Positions 11,214 to 22,627 of a DNA stretch of 64,000 bases are shown here, one piece after another; the stretch's first letter is position 1, and each line of letters begins with the position of its first letter. A model generated the notes under the pieces. That model saw nothing but the letters and a program-made list of their open reading frames with translations. It had not been told where the DNA came from and did no database searches. The translations under genes were made by a program, and so were the position numbers. Origin of the DNA: Roridomyces roridus (Eukaryota; Basidiomycota; Agaricomycetes; Agaricales; Mycenaceae); the NCBI GenBank assembly GCA_029378245.1, contig JARKIF010000010.1:1302001-1366000 (forward strand), written 5' to 3'.

Positions 11214-12019
11214 CCTGAGGCCAAGTTGGAGTAGGGACTCGTTATATAAATGGGTAGGTACGGAAAGCCACCGGATATGGGAATCGGGGGACATACTGTG
11301 ATGCATAGGGGATAGAATTCAGGGAGGTGGTGGAAAGCTGGTCTGAGCGTCTCGCTGCTGGCTCCCATTCAGTGTCGAAGAGAGGTAAACAGGCAAGATA
11401 AGCTCTCACACCGAGGTTGAGAGTGTTAGGGACGCACCTGAATTGCTACATTTCCCGCTGAGCCCCTCACTCTCTGAAAGAAAACTCGATATGTCGGGAT
11501 GGTGAAAAATGGGTGTTTGCGACGAGTCAGGAATATAGCCGAAATCTTGTCAAGGGCACCCAGGGAGGGGTTGATAGTTGCTTTACATCGGCGCGAGGGC
11601 CCGGGAGCATAGCACCAGGATCGCGCGCGATACAGGCGTGTCAGGTAGCAAGTTGCCGAAGCCTAAAGGGTGCGTAGCGGAGACGATAAAGGGAAATGGG
11701 GTCGGGTAGGGGCTGGGGAATTTTGCGAGAAGAATGAGCACACGAGCTCGTCAAACGGCGGGGTGGTCTGGGGTGGCCCTGAAAGTAGAGACGATCAAAA
11801 TGAAAGAATCACGTGTTTCGGTCATCCGCCTCGGTTGGTGACAGGCACATTGCATCACGTCAACTCGATCGATGGCAATCAATCAGGTGGAACGCAAGCG
11901 GAACGAGCAGGCTGGAATTTGGCTGGAACAAGCCACGAGCACCCCTTCCAGTATGCGACTGCAGATAAGAATACTCCAACGGCACGGCCAGATGGGCGGT
12001 TCAAAATCAATGCGTAAGC
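11214..12019. other. Intergenic region, no gene seen
   Basis: About 0.8 kb of unique-looking sequence between the hAT-like element and the promoter of the first GFA gene. An open frame at 11670-12017 has no domain, intron signals or paralog in the window and is probably chance. Confidence 0.35.
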
Positions 12020-12176
12020 AAGGTTTCTTGATTCATAAGCTGCTTTAAATCTTGTGAGGACCTACGTGGGTCACGTTTAGTTGTTCACTCGCTTACTCAT
12101 CCAGATTCAACCCAGTATAAAAGAGACTTGCGCTCCCTGGCTGAACTCAACACCAAAGCTACACATATCGAGTCAA
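12020..12176 (+). promoter_or_regulatory. Promoter of GFA gene 1, duplicated at 50715-50869
   Basis: About 150 bp with ATTCATAAGCTGCTTTAAAT, ACGTGGGTCACGTTTAGTTG and a TATA box (AGTATAAAAGAG) near 12115, about 60 bp before the ATG. The same sequence, nearly unchanged, precedes GFA gene 3, 39 kb away. Confidence 0.6.
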
Positions 12177-12766
12177 ATGGCCGCTACTTCCGATAAATCC
12201 AAGCCGTACTTCCCATTGGCCGGTATCGCAAAGGACGGCTGGTCCAACGACGACGAGGCGACTGCTACATGCTTCTGCGGCACCGTCCAGCTCAAATTCG
12301 TAGGTCTTTCTCCGGCAGTACTTGCTCGACACGCTCACCGACGTGATTCCAAACTTAGCCAACCCACGGCCCGGGCCTCGTCGACGTCTTCATCTGCAAC
12401 TGTACCGACTGCCGCAAGATCACCGCATCCATGTTCGCCTCCAACTTTGTCGTCGCAGACACTCACCTCACGCACCTCCGCGGGAAGGAGAATCTCAGCA
12501 CGTACAGCCAATCGCACACCACCGCGTCGGGGAACGTCATGACCAATTCGTTCTGCAAGACGTGTGGGACGCTCATGTATCGTGTTGGGCAGGGGTTCCC
12601 GGGAATGAGTATTTTGAGGTTGGGTACGGTGGATGATTTTAATTTGGTTGAGACCAAGTTAAAGCCGCGGGTGGAGCAATTCATTGAGGATAGGGTGGCG
12701 TGGTTGGGTGGGAAGGAGGGGGTGGAGCAAGTGGAGGGAGCTGCTATGTTCAAAGCAAAGAGGTAG
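12177..12766 (+). CDS. GFA-fold (CENP-V/GFA domain) enzyme, copy 1
   Basis: Two exons (12177-12299 and 12359-12766) joined over a 59-nt GTAGGT...TTAG intron give 176 residues. The protein has the zinc-binding pattern of the glutathione-dependent formaldehyde-activating (GFA/CENP-V) fold: CFCG at residue 34, CNCTDCRK around residue 55 and FCKTCGTLMY around residue 100. GFA-fold proteins bind structural and catalytic zinc and act, where studied, on glutathione-S-hydroxymethyl or other thiol adducts. The actual substrate here cannot be told. No signal peptide is seen, so it is probably cytosolic. Paralogs lie at 37.7 and 50.9 kb with the intron at exactly the same codon. Confidence 0.85.
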
Positions 12767-13030
12767 TTAGCGTCATTCAAGCATTAGACGAGAGGCAAAT
12801 CCAATCAACCTAGCTCGGTCACGAATACATACAGATTCACTCGTCCCATTCCTCGGTCATAACATGTACCGATAATGAAAAGGATATCATCTATGTACTG
12901 ACCGGGCCAGCCCAGGACGACTTTCCGGCCAGATTTGTCAAAGTCACACTGCTTACTCCATACAACGCTTGGAATCCTCAAAAATAAATACAATTACATT
13001 CTGTGCGGTGGAAGTGCCTCGCCCCGAGCT

Positions 13031-14121
13031 CTAATTTTGCTGGAATTTCACGCTGATGTCCGCCGCAAACGATGTGATATTGAGAAATTTGGTGCCCTCG
13101 ACCATGATATCCGCATAACCGCTGTCTTTAACAAGCTGAGGACGCATCAGCGTGGGCAAAAAGTGTTGTTTTAGCGCACCTCGATCATATCATCCTCGTT
13201 CTGCCCAGACAAGGAGGTTCAGAAGTGTACGAGCCGAGGGTTGAAAAAAATTGTACCTCGAATTCCTTGTGAAAGATGAAAGTGTATTCTGGTCCGTGAT
13301 GCACCTTGAGCTGAGTTGTGTTGATAGCATCCATGCTACTGTCCTGCCGGTACTACGTCGAGTATAAGATGGGCTGCAACAGATCAAGAAGTCGACAGAC
13401 CATGGTGTATTTGAGCAAACTCTTTTGTGCGATGGGAAGGCTCGTGAAGCGTTCCACAAGAACGTCCAATTTCTTCTCGCATTCCTCCGGTACCCCCCCA
13501 GTCGGAACCTCGCAGATGTCGAAGTAATGGACGTTGTTTCTAATGTTTGAGCTCGCTTTCTTGTCGATTATGGTCTTGGCCTCCCCAACGAAAACGGTGG
13601 CCCGTCGATCCGGGTTGGACTCGGGGAATGTTGACAGCGTCGATTGCACCAGTGGATCATTAGCTGACTGTATGTAAGTAGGATTAATATTCAGAAGCGC
13701 ATACGGCACTTGAGCTCGGACCAACCTTGACCATATCATCCCGACTCTAACGCACAGGATGGCGATTGTATCATGAGATGAGCGGGACAGCAAAAAGGCG
13801 TATACCTTATACTCCATGAGGAACACATTGGAAGGGATGGCGCGCGTCATCGGTGACCCCCAAGCTTTGGCAGGGTCGTCCAGCACAATATTTGCGGCAA
13901 TCTGAAGGAGAAGGTGGGATTTAAAGTAAGTATTTGCAAGGAATGCAATTCGGCAGACGTACGTTCTCAAATTTGACGGTAGTGTCCTGCACGAGGGGGA
14001 TATCTAGCCAGTGTGTCATGCTGTACTCCAGCTCTCCCTTCCAGTCTTGATAAGATAGGTGAGCGGGTGCTCGGTTGATCACGATCCAATAAACACGGTC
14101 CTTGTTGTACGAGGAAGCCAT
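13031..14121 (-). CDS. Two-repeat family protein, copy 3 (unknown function)
   Basis: Seven phase-0 exons start at 14121 (MASSYNKDRVYWIVINRAP) and end at 13031 (ISVKFQQN). The first exon spans 14121-13963 and gives 53 codons. Micro-exons of exactly 21 nt lie at 13726-13746 (SRDDMVK) and 13180-13200 (NEDDMIE). The two halves align. Half 1 runs from RVYWIVINRAP, through PSNVFLMEYK and SRDDMVK, to GEAKTIID. Half 2 runs from HYFDICEVPTGG, through EYTFIFHKEFE and NEDDMIE, to GTKFLNI. This is a clear internal duplication. Function is unknown; the pattern is compatible with two fused alpha/beta-barrel domains. The frame is intact. Confidence 0.75.
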
Positions 14122-14218
14122 TGGGGGTATGTGGTGGGCAAGTAGTCGAAGGGCGCGGACCGCTTATAAGTGGAAGGGGCCATGAGAATCATTGCATTTC
14201 AGACCCGCATCTATTTCT

Positions 14219-14325
14219 ACGCGAGAGCTGTTCCCACCCCCGAGCTTCCTCTCGCACCTTTATTCAATTTGACTTTGGGGTGTGTAGGTCGGAGTGAGAT
14301 ACTTGCGCGGGCCGGATGAAAAAAG
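14219..14325 (-). promoter_or_regulatory. Conserved upstream block of the two-repeat family (copy 3)
   Basis: It contains GTTCCCACCCCCGAGCTTCC, TCTCGCAC, ATTCAATTTGACTTTGGGG and TTGCGCGGGCCGGATG in the same order as at copies 1 and 2, about 100-200 bp upstream of the copy 3 start. Confidence 0.55.
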
Positions 14326-14461
14326 ACCAACCCCGCGGAACACAAGACCAACCTGGTGGAACGTTCCTGAGCTTCTCAGCAGAACAAACCCGTTTCACAA
14401 CTCGTGCTGATGTTTATAAACGCACAAAGTCCGAATCGGCGAATACAAAGCAACACCCGAC

Positions 14462-16827
14462 CTACCCCCGGAACGCATCCACATTCTGAATAAACGCATG
14501 CAACCACGCAATCGTATTCAAATGCCCGTCCTACATCATATTTGTCAGCCAAATCCCAAAGTGAAGCCAAGTGAAGTGAAGTGAAGGAAGGGACAGACGT
14601 ACCAAAAGCACCCTCTCATCCACAGTATGTATATTCACCCTCTGCCAATCCCGCGCCGCCTGAAACCGGAAAACCTCTTTTGTGAGATTACGAGCGGTAT
14701 ACGCCCGTGAGTCGGTGCCCCCTGTGGCGAGGTATGGTGCTACGAGGGCGGTGGGGAAGAGGTGTCGGGATGTGCGTGCGAAGAGGCTGTTGATTGAGGT
14801 GAGATGAGGAGACAGAAGGAAGAAAAAAAGACGTAGACGCACTCCCAAGCACTGCCATTGAACGCCGTCACAGCCGAAGCTTCTGCGCCGAAAGGGCTCG
14901 ATAGCTGAAGATACCTCGTCGCACCCGCCGAAGGCTCCTCGCCGAATCCTAACCACAAATGAATGTCCTATCCTCCAAAGCGCAGATCGGGTACCCACCG
15001 ACGACTTCCAAACCAAACCTCTCCGCTTCAGGCCTTAAAAGCCTCTCATACCTTTTATATATCCTGCCGCACAAACTTCAGTTACGCTGGCAGCACAAGA
15101 CACTGCACATACTGGTCCAACGTATCTTCAACTCCAACCCGCAAATTCACGATAACATGCGCCTCTTCAGGGAGCGCATTCACCTTGACGCCACCTTGAA
15201 CAACAGTCGCTGCCTGAGATGTCGACAGGCGGCTGCGCCCCGTCAGTTCACATGAGGGCGAGAGAGACACGGCGGACTGACGACTTGTCACCCGCATTCC
15301 TCTCCGCCATCAACGCCGCCGCCGCAGGCCATGTCCGTTCGTCAGCTAGAAGGGTCTTGAGTAGTGGGTCGATCGTTCCTGGGTCCCAAAACGCATCAGC
15401 ACTTACGAAGAATACTGGTAGTGGAAGCAGCTGCACTCACCATACTCGGCCAAACACATAACGAATGCTGCAAACGGATTACCCTTGTCAAGCGTCGGTG
15501 AGAAGGGGTGCGCTTCAATCGTGGTGACGAGCGAAGAGAGGATGCCGATCGCAGTATGTGCCGGGCTGGTATCCACTTTATATGAGGAGAGGAAAAGACG
15601 TGGGGAGAGACGCACGGGATACTTGAATGCCCACCAGGGACGTTGACCGACACTTGGATATTCAATACGCCCTTTTCTGCCTAGAACGCTGGAATCAGCC
15701 GAGCAGTTCCGGAAGCGACTAGACAACTACCATTTCAGGAGTAACCCAGGTCTGTCCGAAATAGTCGTCCATAAGACCAGCACCTTCGTCGACGCTTCAT
15801 GAAGGGTCAGCAGATAGAGATACCAAATGAAGGAGCCAACGCACATAAGAAATAGCCCGTCCTGCCCGTATACGTCCTCGAGGTACGCAGCGATAGCGCT
15901 CGCACTGCGCTATATTCGACGTGCATTACTTTCATACAGATGCAGAGAGAAAGCAGAAGCCCGACGTACCACAGCTCCACCCTCCTCGTCAAAACCAAGC
16001 GCTATGAGAAGTGTCCGAGTCGGCGTGAAGCCGGCGCGGATAAGTTCAGAGACGGCCGAAAAGTGGGCGATTCTAAGTCCGTTAATGACCGCAGTGGAAC
16101 GATTCGAGGACGCGTACAGCATATTTTTATTATCCCCTGCGCCCCGCCCCCAGATCCACCCATCATCGTCGAGGACGGCATCAAAGGGTGGATGTGCCCA
16201 CTGCGATAGAGTTTCGTTGTTGACGGGGACGACGTCTTGGTGTGCCATGAGCACTGCGGTGGAATTAACTCGAGTCGGCATTCAACGAGATGACACGCAC
16301 GCATCGGCTTGAGATCAGGCTCACTTCCCCGCCAGGTCAGTAGCAGGCCGTGGGTGGCGACGTGTTCTAGCTCAAGTGTACCAAAACTGAGGTCGAAATT
16401 CTTGTAAGTTGAGTAAATGCGAAGAAGGCATGGATACGCACACATCCGGGAACGTCTCCGACAAATACGCTTCAAAGTCGTAAAACTTGTCATACCAGGG
16501 ATCCGCGCCATCCGTTGGTGCCCCGTCGAATGTCTCGGTCCGCACGCGGACGGCACCACGCAGACGGTCGGCGTAGAGTGCGCGTCGGGGCTCTTTCGAG
16601 CTCGGAATTTTAAAGGGGAGAGAAGGCGCGAGGCCTGGGGGTTGTGCGGGGCAGGAGACGGGGAGGCCAGTGGGCTGGGAAATGTCGACGGGGTGGATGA
16701 CAGTGTCGTGTAGAATAGGCTTGGTGTAGAAGAAGATCGCGGCAGAGGCCAGGAGGAAGATGCCAGCACGAGACCATGTCATCGAGCGCGGTTTTGAAGG
16801 CGCGTCGTGGAGGGGAAGGCCGCGCAT
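14462..16827 (-). CDS. Gly-Xaa carboxypeptidase-like M20 metallopeptidase
   Basis: A multi-exon gene (about ten exons) starts at 16827 (MRGLPLHDAPSKPRS) and ends at the TAG at 14464-14462. Near the N terminus is one hydrophobic segment (IFLLASAAIFFY), typical of the type II membrane anchor of fungal CPS1-like vacuolar carboxypeptidases. The M20 motifs are present in order: LMAHQDVVPV (metal-binding His/Asp), WIWGRGAGDNKN (bridging Asp), FDEEGGA (catalytic and metal-binding Glu pair), then the dimerisation-domain signature STSQAATVVQGGVKVNALPE and the late metal His region. These enzymes release C-terminal residues from short peptides in the vacuole or secretory pathway. I see no broken frame. 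The individual exon borders were read by eye and some may be off by a few bases. Confidence 0.8.
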
Positions 16828-17059
16828 GAGAGAAGGCCGAATGGTGGGATGTCGTGAGAAAAATCTGACGCTGCAGTGATGGCCGGCCGATGATCCCTGT
16901 CTGCTTCTCCATGCACCCTTCTTCTCTCGCGGCGACGATTTTTTGCCTTCTCCCTCAATCTCTGCGGTTAAGTCGAAATCACACAAGTTGCCATTTTATT
17001 CCATCAGCTCAGAGCTGACGGTTTGATACTATAATCGAGACCTTTCATTCTTTCGCACT

Positions 17060-17340
17060 ATCGTGCACGACATGCATACAACCTCAGGCTCCACTCTCCA
17101 AACTGGCGGCCATGCACCGCAAATTTGACACGGGACACGTCACGACATTCAAGTATGTACATCAGCAGCAAAATCGTGCTCCAGAGTCCAGACCGCGCCT
17201 GCGAACCAACTAGCCTTCCTTTCGCTGTGATTTTTTTTCGGACTTGGATGGGATGACCAGTTATCGATCCTGGACAGTGGTGTCAGGATGCATCTTCACG
17301 TCTCCGTGGCCAACCGGGCAAAGGGAAATCCATCAATGTT
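17060..17340 (+). pseudogene. Relic of the MYND-protein C-terminal exon
   Basis: Translated fragments in shifting frames match the last exon of the MYND proteins at 30-37 kb: a CMHTTSGSTLQ-like start, LAAMHRKFDTGHVTTFKYV (the paralogs read LAVMHHKLDTDHVTTFEYV), and later RMHLHVSVANR (paralogs RMHLHVFVA). Stops and frame changes interrupt it and no upstream exons are present. It lies in the opposite orientation to, and 13 kb from, the other copies, so it is an old dispersed fragment. Confidence 0.65.
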
Positions 17341-17767
17341 GATTTAGAATTCACAGAACTAATCATCACGTTGTTTCCGCGCCGAGATCCACGGCGGTCG
17401 TTTCACTCCGTGCCCATAGATGAGCCCGGTCTAATTCTGCCTTACCCTGGGCTCAACAGCCCGGCCGGTTGAAACTTGAATAGCATCACATCAACGGATG
17501 CAACTAGACCAATTCAGTGGTTTCCCAGATATCTTATTATTCTTGCTCATTCGAATCCGGGTCTACCTTTTTGTGAACGCTTATTGTATGAACGTCAAGT
17601 TCCCCACAAGATCGGTGGTTGATCGACGACAAAACGGAACCGCCGAATTGATTAACACTGTACAGCCTCCGTCGACGGATCATAAATCATAAATCAGCAA
17701 ATCATATTTGCTGCCATTGCCACTGCCCAGCGGGACCCCACCCCTCCCTTCCCTCGCTGCCACCGCC

Positions 17768-18642
17768 ATGGGTGCCGACATCGAATACCTCCGCACCGAG
17801 ATGCTCAACTGGTCCAACGCTTTGAGTGCCTACGAAGCAGGCGACTTTCAGGGCGCTCTTCGACTCTTTGAGGTGGGCGCTAGCACGTCTGGACCCACCA
17901 CGCACTCACACTGGCCTCGTAGCCCATCTCGGACACGACCAAGATTCTCATGAACATGGGTCTCGTCTACGACAGGCTGGGCGAACGGCAGGCGGCGATA
18001 GAGAGCTTCACAAAGGCGATAGAGTTGGACAAGTACCTCGCGATCGGGTGCGTGGCCATGCCTGCTCTTCTTTGCCGTTTATCTGATTGTACGAAAAGCT
18101 ACTTTCAACGTGGCGTAGTCTATTTCAACGCCGGTCAGTACGCCCAGGCTATCCAGGACTTTGGCGAGACGGAAAAGATGATGAGAACCAACGACGAGAT
18201 GTGCGTGTGCCCTGTCAGCTCCCTTTGTACTGAGCGCTGAGCCCTTATTCTGAACTTAGAAACTATGCCGCCCTCGGCCTTGACTACCGTCTCTCCCGCC
18301 CGAATATACTCCTAAACAAATACCTCGCCCTCGCCCGCCTCGGACAGGGCCACGCCACCGAAAGTACCGCCATCCTCAGCACGCTCACCGCCTTGTCGTC
18401 CAAGAAGGCTGGGTCAGCAGACCAGTGCGCCATCATAGATCAAGCGCTCGCAAATCCCACATCATCTACCCCGTGCTCTACGGTGCGTTATGTGTCCGCG
18501 CTGTATCTTTTACTTTGATCAACTTACCTACCCATTACTCCATACACAGCCCGCGGGCACGCTATATAGACCCTCGCTCAGCAGGCTGCAGTTCCTGACC
18601 GCAGCCGTCTCCTCTGCTCCCAACTCCCCTACTAGTGCAGCT
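17768..18642 (+). CDS. NoxR/p67phox-like TPR protein
   Basis: Exons joined by GT-AG introns encode three to four TPR motifs. The first is a LNWSNALSAYEAGDF helix pair, followed by PISDTTKILMNMGLVYDRLG, then ESFTKAIELDKYLAIGYFQRG, then NAGQYAQAIQDFGETEKMMR and NYAALGLDYRLSRPNILLNK. The order and wording match the N-terminal TPR domain of p67phox and fungal NoxR, the cytosolic regulator of NADPH oxidases that binds Rac GTPase. A short stretch resembling the post-TPR segment (AGTLYRPSLSRLQFL) follows. No SH3 or PB1 domain is visible downstream; instead the frame runs into a DTG-motif protein. Whether this is a truncated regulator, a fusion or two genes is uncertain. The start at 17768 is the first ATG of the TPR frame. 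Confidence 0.65.
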
Positions 18643-19556
18643 ATGGACCCACCACCGCCCGCATATTACGCCGCCGCGAGTCGGAGTAATCCGACTTCCT
18701 CCGAGCCGCCGACGTACCTCGGCGGTAAAAGGCAAAAATCCAAGCAGGGCCGCAAGCGCAGGCTGTCAAGTACCAGTCGGAGTAGTGTCGATGCCAAGCA
18801 ACAGCCGAGGGTTCCCGAGAGTGGTGCGCCCCAATTCAAATTCGCGCATTTGAAAAAAATGTTGATCGATTTGTAGTACCGACGCACACCGATCTAACGC
18901 GCGCTGTGGGGCCAGATTTGACACTGCCCATCGGAACGGAGATTCTCTCCACACCATGTGCGGGTGTACGAATCGCACATGGGCCGTTGAGAGGTCTCAT
19001 GGCATGGCGCTTTGTCGTGCGCCGGGCCAACTCTCGCGAGCGATCGTCTCCCAGGGCCGAGGACGCTAGTGGTGTGCTGGTGAATTTTATTCTGGATACG
19101 GGCAAGGAGACGAGTTATGTGCCAAAGGAGGCTTTGGTCGCGTTGGGTCTCAAGGGGGATTTTACGCGTGCGTATTTTTCGTTCTCTTGTCTTGGCTGGT
19201 TGGTAAACCGACGTTTATTTTTCCAGCGGGGACCTCGTTGTCACTGATGGTACAAGGGATCAAAACGCCATGTATAGTCGCCCAAGAAGGGGAAGCGGGC
19301 CGCGTTGGGTTGGGATTCATGACTGCGGGCAGTTTGACGTATTACTTTGACTCGGGGTTGGTTGCGCCGGTGTTGTATGGTGCGTTTCAGTCCCACACTC
19401 TCTGTTCTGTTTTGACTTTCGACTGACGGACCTCGCGTAGACGGCAGCCGCGAGCGACCAGAGGATGCACCGCGCACCATCCCACCCTCGGCCTCGTCGA
19501 TACCCTGGTTGCTCAAGCTAATGCAGCTTGTTGGGTTTGGGCGCCGGCACCGTTAG
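18643..19556 (+). CDS. DTG-motif (retropepsin-like) domain protein
   Basis: After a proline-rich start (MDPPPPAYYAAASRS) the sequence encodes LPIGTEILSTPCAGVRIAHG, then RFVVRRA, then a VNFILDTGKETSYVP segment, an intron, GTSLSLMVQGIKTPCIVAQE, GFMTAGSLTYYFDSGL, another intron, and a C-terminal basic tail ending at the TAG at 19554-19556. The D-T-G within hydrophobic residues and the following strand pattern resemble a single aspartyl-protease (retropepsin) lobe, but activity is not implied. The splice joining the first part (which reaches a stop at about 18875) to the DTG part could not be resolved. The frame is continuous with the upstream TPR gene, so a single fused product is possible. Confidence 0.5.
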
Positions 19557-19865
19557 TTGCTTCATCTTTGTCGGTTCGCATTTGCTTTCATTTTCTCACT
19601 GCAACACATATGGATTTCTGGACGGACGGATGGACGTAGGATAGAGCGTTTGTTCTAATGGACTTTCTTTTGTTTCTCGTGGAATGTACTTGATATATAT
19701 CATTCATTGATTCTTCAACGTTCAACATACATACAGAAGGGATCGAAGCAGTCACTAAAGTCATTCAGAGTCATTCACACTCAAGGCGTATCATTGTCCT
19801 TGATGTCCAGTCAGCTTTTCTGTTCTTCTGGTTGTGGAAGGAAAAGATGTTTGCTTACCTGGAGC

Positions 19866-20298
19866 TCACCACCTCGCACCACTACGCGGAGGAGATAAAA
19901 TGGGTGAATGGGTCGGTTGCATTTGGGATGTATGCATATGGCGCCCTGCCATGACGGGGACGCCTGCAGGCTGACGCTCGACGAACAACGCCGATGTCTC
20001 AGTGTCCGTAGGTACAGATAGGAGTCTCGCTCTCTCCGAGTCAGTGTCGTCTTCTTGTGCCTGTAAATTGACATGAGTTCGCTTCAGAGCCGGCAGAGAG
20101 TGTTTGAGTAATACGCACCATACACAAACGGCAATAAATCAGAGGCCCGCAAACGAAGAGGATGATGACGATGTAGATGATCCACTCGGGGACAAAGTCG
20201 ACTATCATGTTTGTGAGGCTCAGAATCCCGTCTGCGGAGGTCGGGGTGGTGCTGGCGTCGACGAGGCCGACCGAGAGAGGGAGGATGACTGGGGGCAT
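19866..20298 (-). CDS. Small single-pass membrane protein
   Basis: Two exons (20298-20119 and 20060-19866) joined over a 58-nt GTGCGT...TACAG intron give 124 residues. The N-terminal part is short and Thr/Ser-rich. A strong membrane helix follows at about residues 37-57 (EWIIYIVIILFVCGPLIYC), then a polar tail rich in charged residues (AQEDDTDSERARLLSVPTDT). I recognise no family. The topology suggests a type III or tail-exposed membrane protein of the secretory system or plasma membrane. The intron falls just after the helix. Confidence 0.6.
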
Positions 20299-20554
20299 GG
20301 TGATGTGTGTTGTGGTGGTGGTGGTGCTGGAAGGGATAAGACAAGAGGAGGAGTTGTGGCAGATGTCTCGAATGACTGCCGTCTTTTATGCAAACTTTCA
20401 GAGACAGGAGGCAGCAATCAAGACATTGCTTCCGCGGAACAGGGACCGGACCGGCGCGGATATCCCGAGAAACAGTCTTACATTTTTTTTTTTCATTTTT
20501 TGTACACAAGCACTTGAACCGTAAATAAATCAAACCAAAAACCCTACATACATA

Positions 20555-22627
20555 TCACTTCCCGATAACATCCACGAGCTGCGTCTTGGGTATCGCCGCT
20601 GGAAAGGCCTTGCGTGCCAACCTAGTCTGCGTCTTTTGTTCATACGCAAACGCGAATCCGATGAGCTCAAAGTCGGTAAAGGCGGTGCTGATAAAGGAGA
20701 GGCCGAACGGGACGCCTGGGGCTGGGTACACTGTTTCTGGGCCCGCGGAGCCGATCCTGAGGAGTTGTCAGACAAGGAAGGGTACGAGGGAGTATCGGGG
20801 TGTGGACTGACGTAACGTTTGCGGGGTAGAATCCCATTGGAACTATGGGCTCGTTAGCTCTCAGCCTGGGCGTTGAAGTAAGAATCTAACCAGTGACGAT
20901 AGGATATCCCACAACAGCTATACGAAATATCAGCCAATCGAGCCAACAATCCCCACGAAAATCATACCAGCAATCGAACTAGTAAGACCCGGAGCAGGCA
21001 AAACCAATGCATCAAGGTTGAACGTCTTGAGCACGAAATCAACTCCGCGGGTACTCCCAATATCATGGTCTGCCGCCAAAGCAGCGAAATACGACGCGTT
21101 GCGCCCGGTCGTTGCCTCGGATTCGATGAACTGAGATTGATCTTCAAAACCGGTGGGTTCCTCCAGCGCCGCATTCGCGTCGTCGAACTTGATCAAATCG
21201 GCGAGAGTGCGCACACCGGAGGGGTTTTTGAGCAAAGCGGCAAAGTAGGCATTTAGTTGGACCTGCAAAACCGAGTTGAGGTCTAAGACTACGCCTAGCA
21301 CCGGTGAATTGAACTCACCTTGAAATCCGTATTCAACACAATAGTCTCATTATTCGACGTCACAAAGTCCTCCGCGGACGGCAAATCGGCAGGATCAACA
21401 ACCGTCGCGCCCAATGCCCGGATAGTATTCAACGCCTCTTCAAACGCAACACCCAGCGAGGGATCGTTCCCGCTGAGCGAGTCATTGAGGAACACACGCC
21501 GAGGGACGCCGATGCGTTTACCGCGGAGCGCATTCTTATTGAGGGCCTTGGTAAAGTCGGGCACGATGGGCGGCTGTGCGAGTGTAAAGTTGTCGTTTGG
21601 GTCTTTGCCGGCGATGATGGAGAGGACGATGGCTGCGTCGGTGACAGAGCGCGTCATGGGGCCGACGGTGTCTTGACGGTCGGATATCGGGACGACTGTC
21701 CAACTGATGAGTTCAGAAACGTAGATTAAATTTATTAACGAACCTCCGGCGCGCGAAGTCAACCCCACAGTGGGCTTGATCCCAGCAAGGTTGTTATTAC
21801 TCGTGGGACAAGTAATACTCCCATCCGTCTCTGAGCCCAGCGTGACCGCGGCTAGGCCAATAGAGGCAGCTATCCCCGAGCCAGAGGACGAGCCGCACGG
21901 ATCCGCGTTGGGAAAGTACGCATTGGTGCTTTGCCCACCGCGGCCCGACCAACCGGAAGCAATGTTCCCGCGGAAATGAGCCCACTCTGAGAGGTTAGCT
22001 TTTCCCAGGATGATAGCCCCCGCGGCACGGAGCCGCTTGACGACTCCAGCATCCTCGGGAACGATGGAACCGAGGAGAGCGAATGACCCAGCGGTTGTGT
22101 TCAGACCTAACGACCCAATTTACAATTAAATTAATTTCCGAGGTGAAGAGGAAAAAGGAATGTCTTGACTCTCACCCTCCGACGCGACTGTGGCGATATT
22201 ATCCTTGAGCAACACGGGAATCCCATGCAACGCGCTCCGCTTGCCCGTAATCTTGCGCTCTTGGTCCAGTTTAGCGGCTTCCGCCAGCGCGGATGGATTC
22301 ATCTCGAGTACAGCCCGCAGGGCGGGTCCATTGAGGTTGACCTCTTCGATTCGAGCGAAATACGCCTATAGCAAGTCGACTCTAAGCAATGATTCGACAA
22401 GAGATAGTCGGCACACCTTGACGAGGTCGACGCTCGTAAACTGTCCCGCATCGAGTCCAGCTTGGAGGTCCGCTATCGAGGCCTCGTACAAGTCCGGTAG
22501 TGGCGGCGCGGTACCTGCGGACGAGAGACGCAAATCCTTCAGGGATAAGCCCACCAAAAGAGAAACTATGCACAAGATGCGCGCAGAACAGCACGAGAGC
22601 CAAAGCCAGCCAGCGGGGTAACATCAT
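20555..22627 (-). CDS. Secreted amidase (amidase-signature family)
   Basis: A multi-exon gene starts at 22627 with a signal peptide (MMLPRWLALALVLFCAHLV) and ends at the TGA at 20557-20555. The amidase-signature features are all visible. LLKDNIAT holds the catalytic Lys. The glycine/serine-rich segment DPCGSSSGSGIAASIGLA holds the cis-Ser, with the nucleophile in SETDGSITCP. GPMTRSVTDAAIVL and the C-terminal VGYPIVTVPMGF are typical. Such enzymes hydrolyse carboxamides using a Ser-cisSer-Lys triad. The signal peptide points to secretion or the endomembrane system. The first intron (GTGGGC...CGC AG) lies between the signal peptide and the mature part. The frame is intact. The substrate cannot be predicted. 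Confidence 0.85.

Noticed and set aside
11670..12017. 115-codon open frame as a gene
   Set aside because: No domain, no intron signals and no paralog; it ends just before the duplicated GFA promoter.
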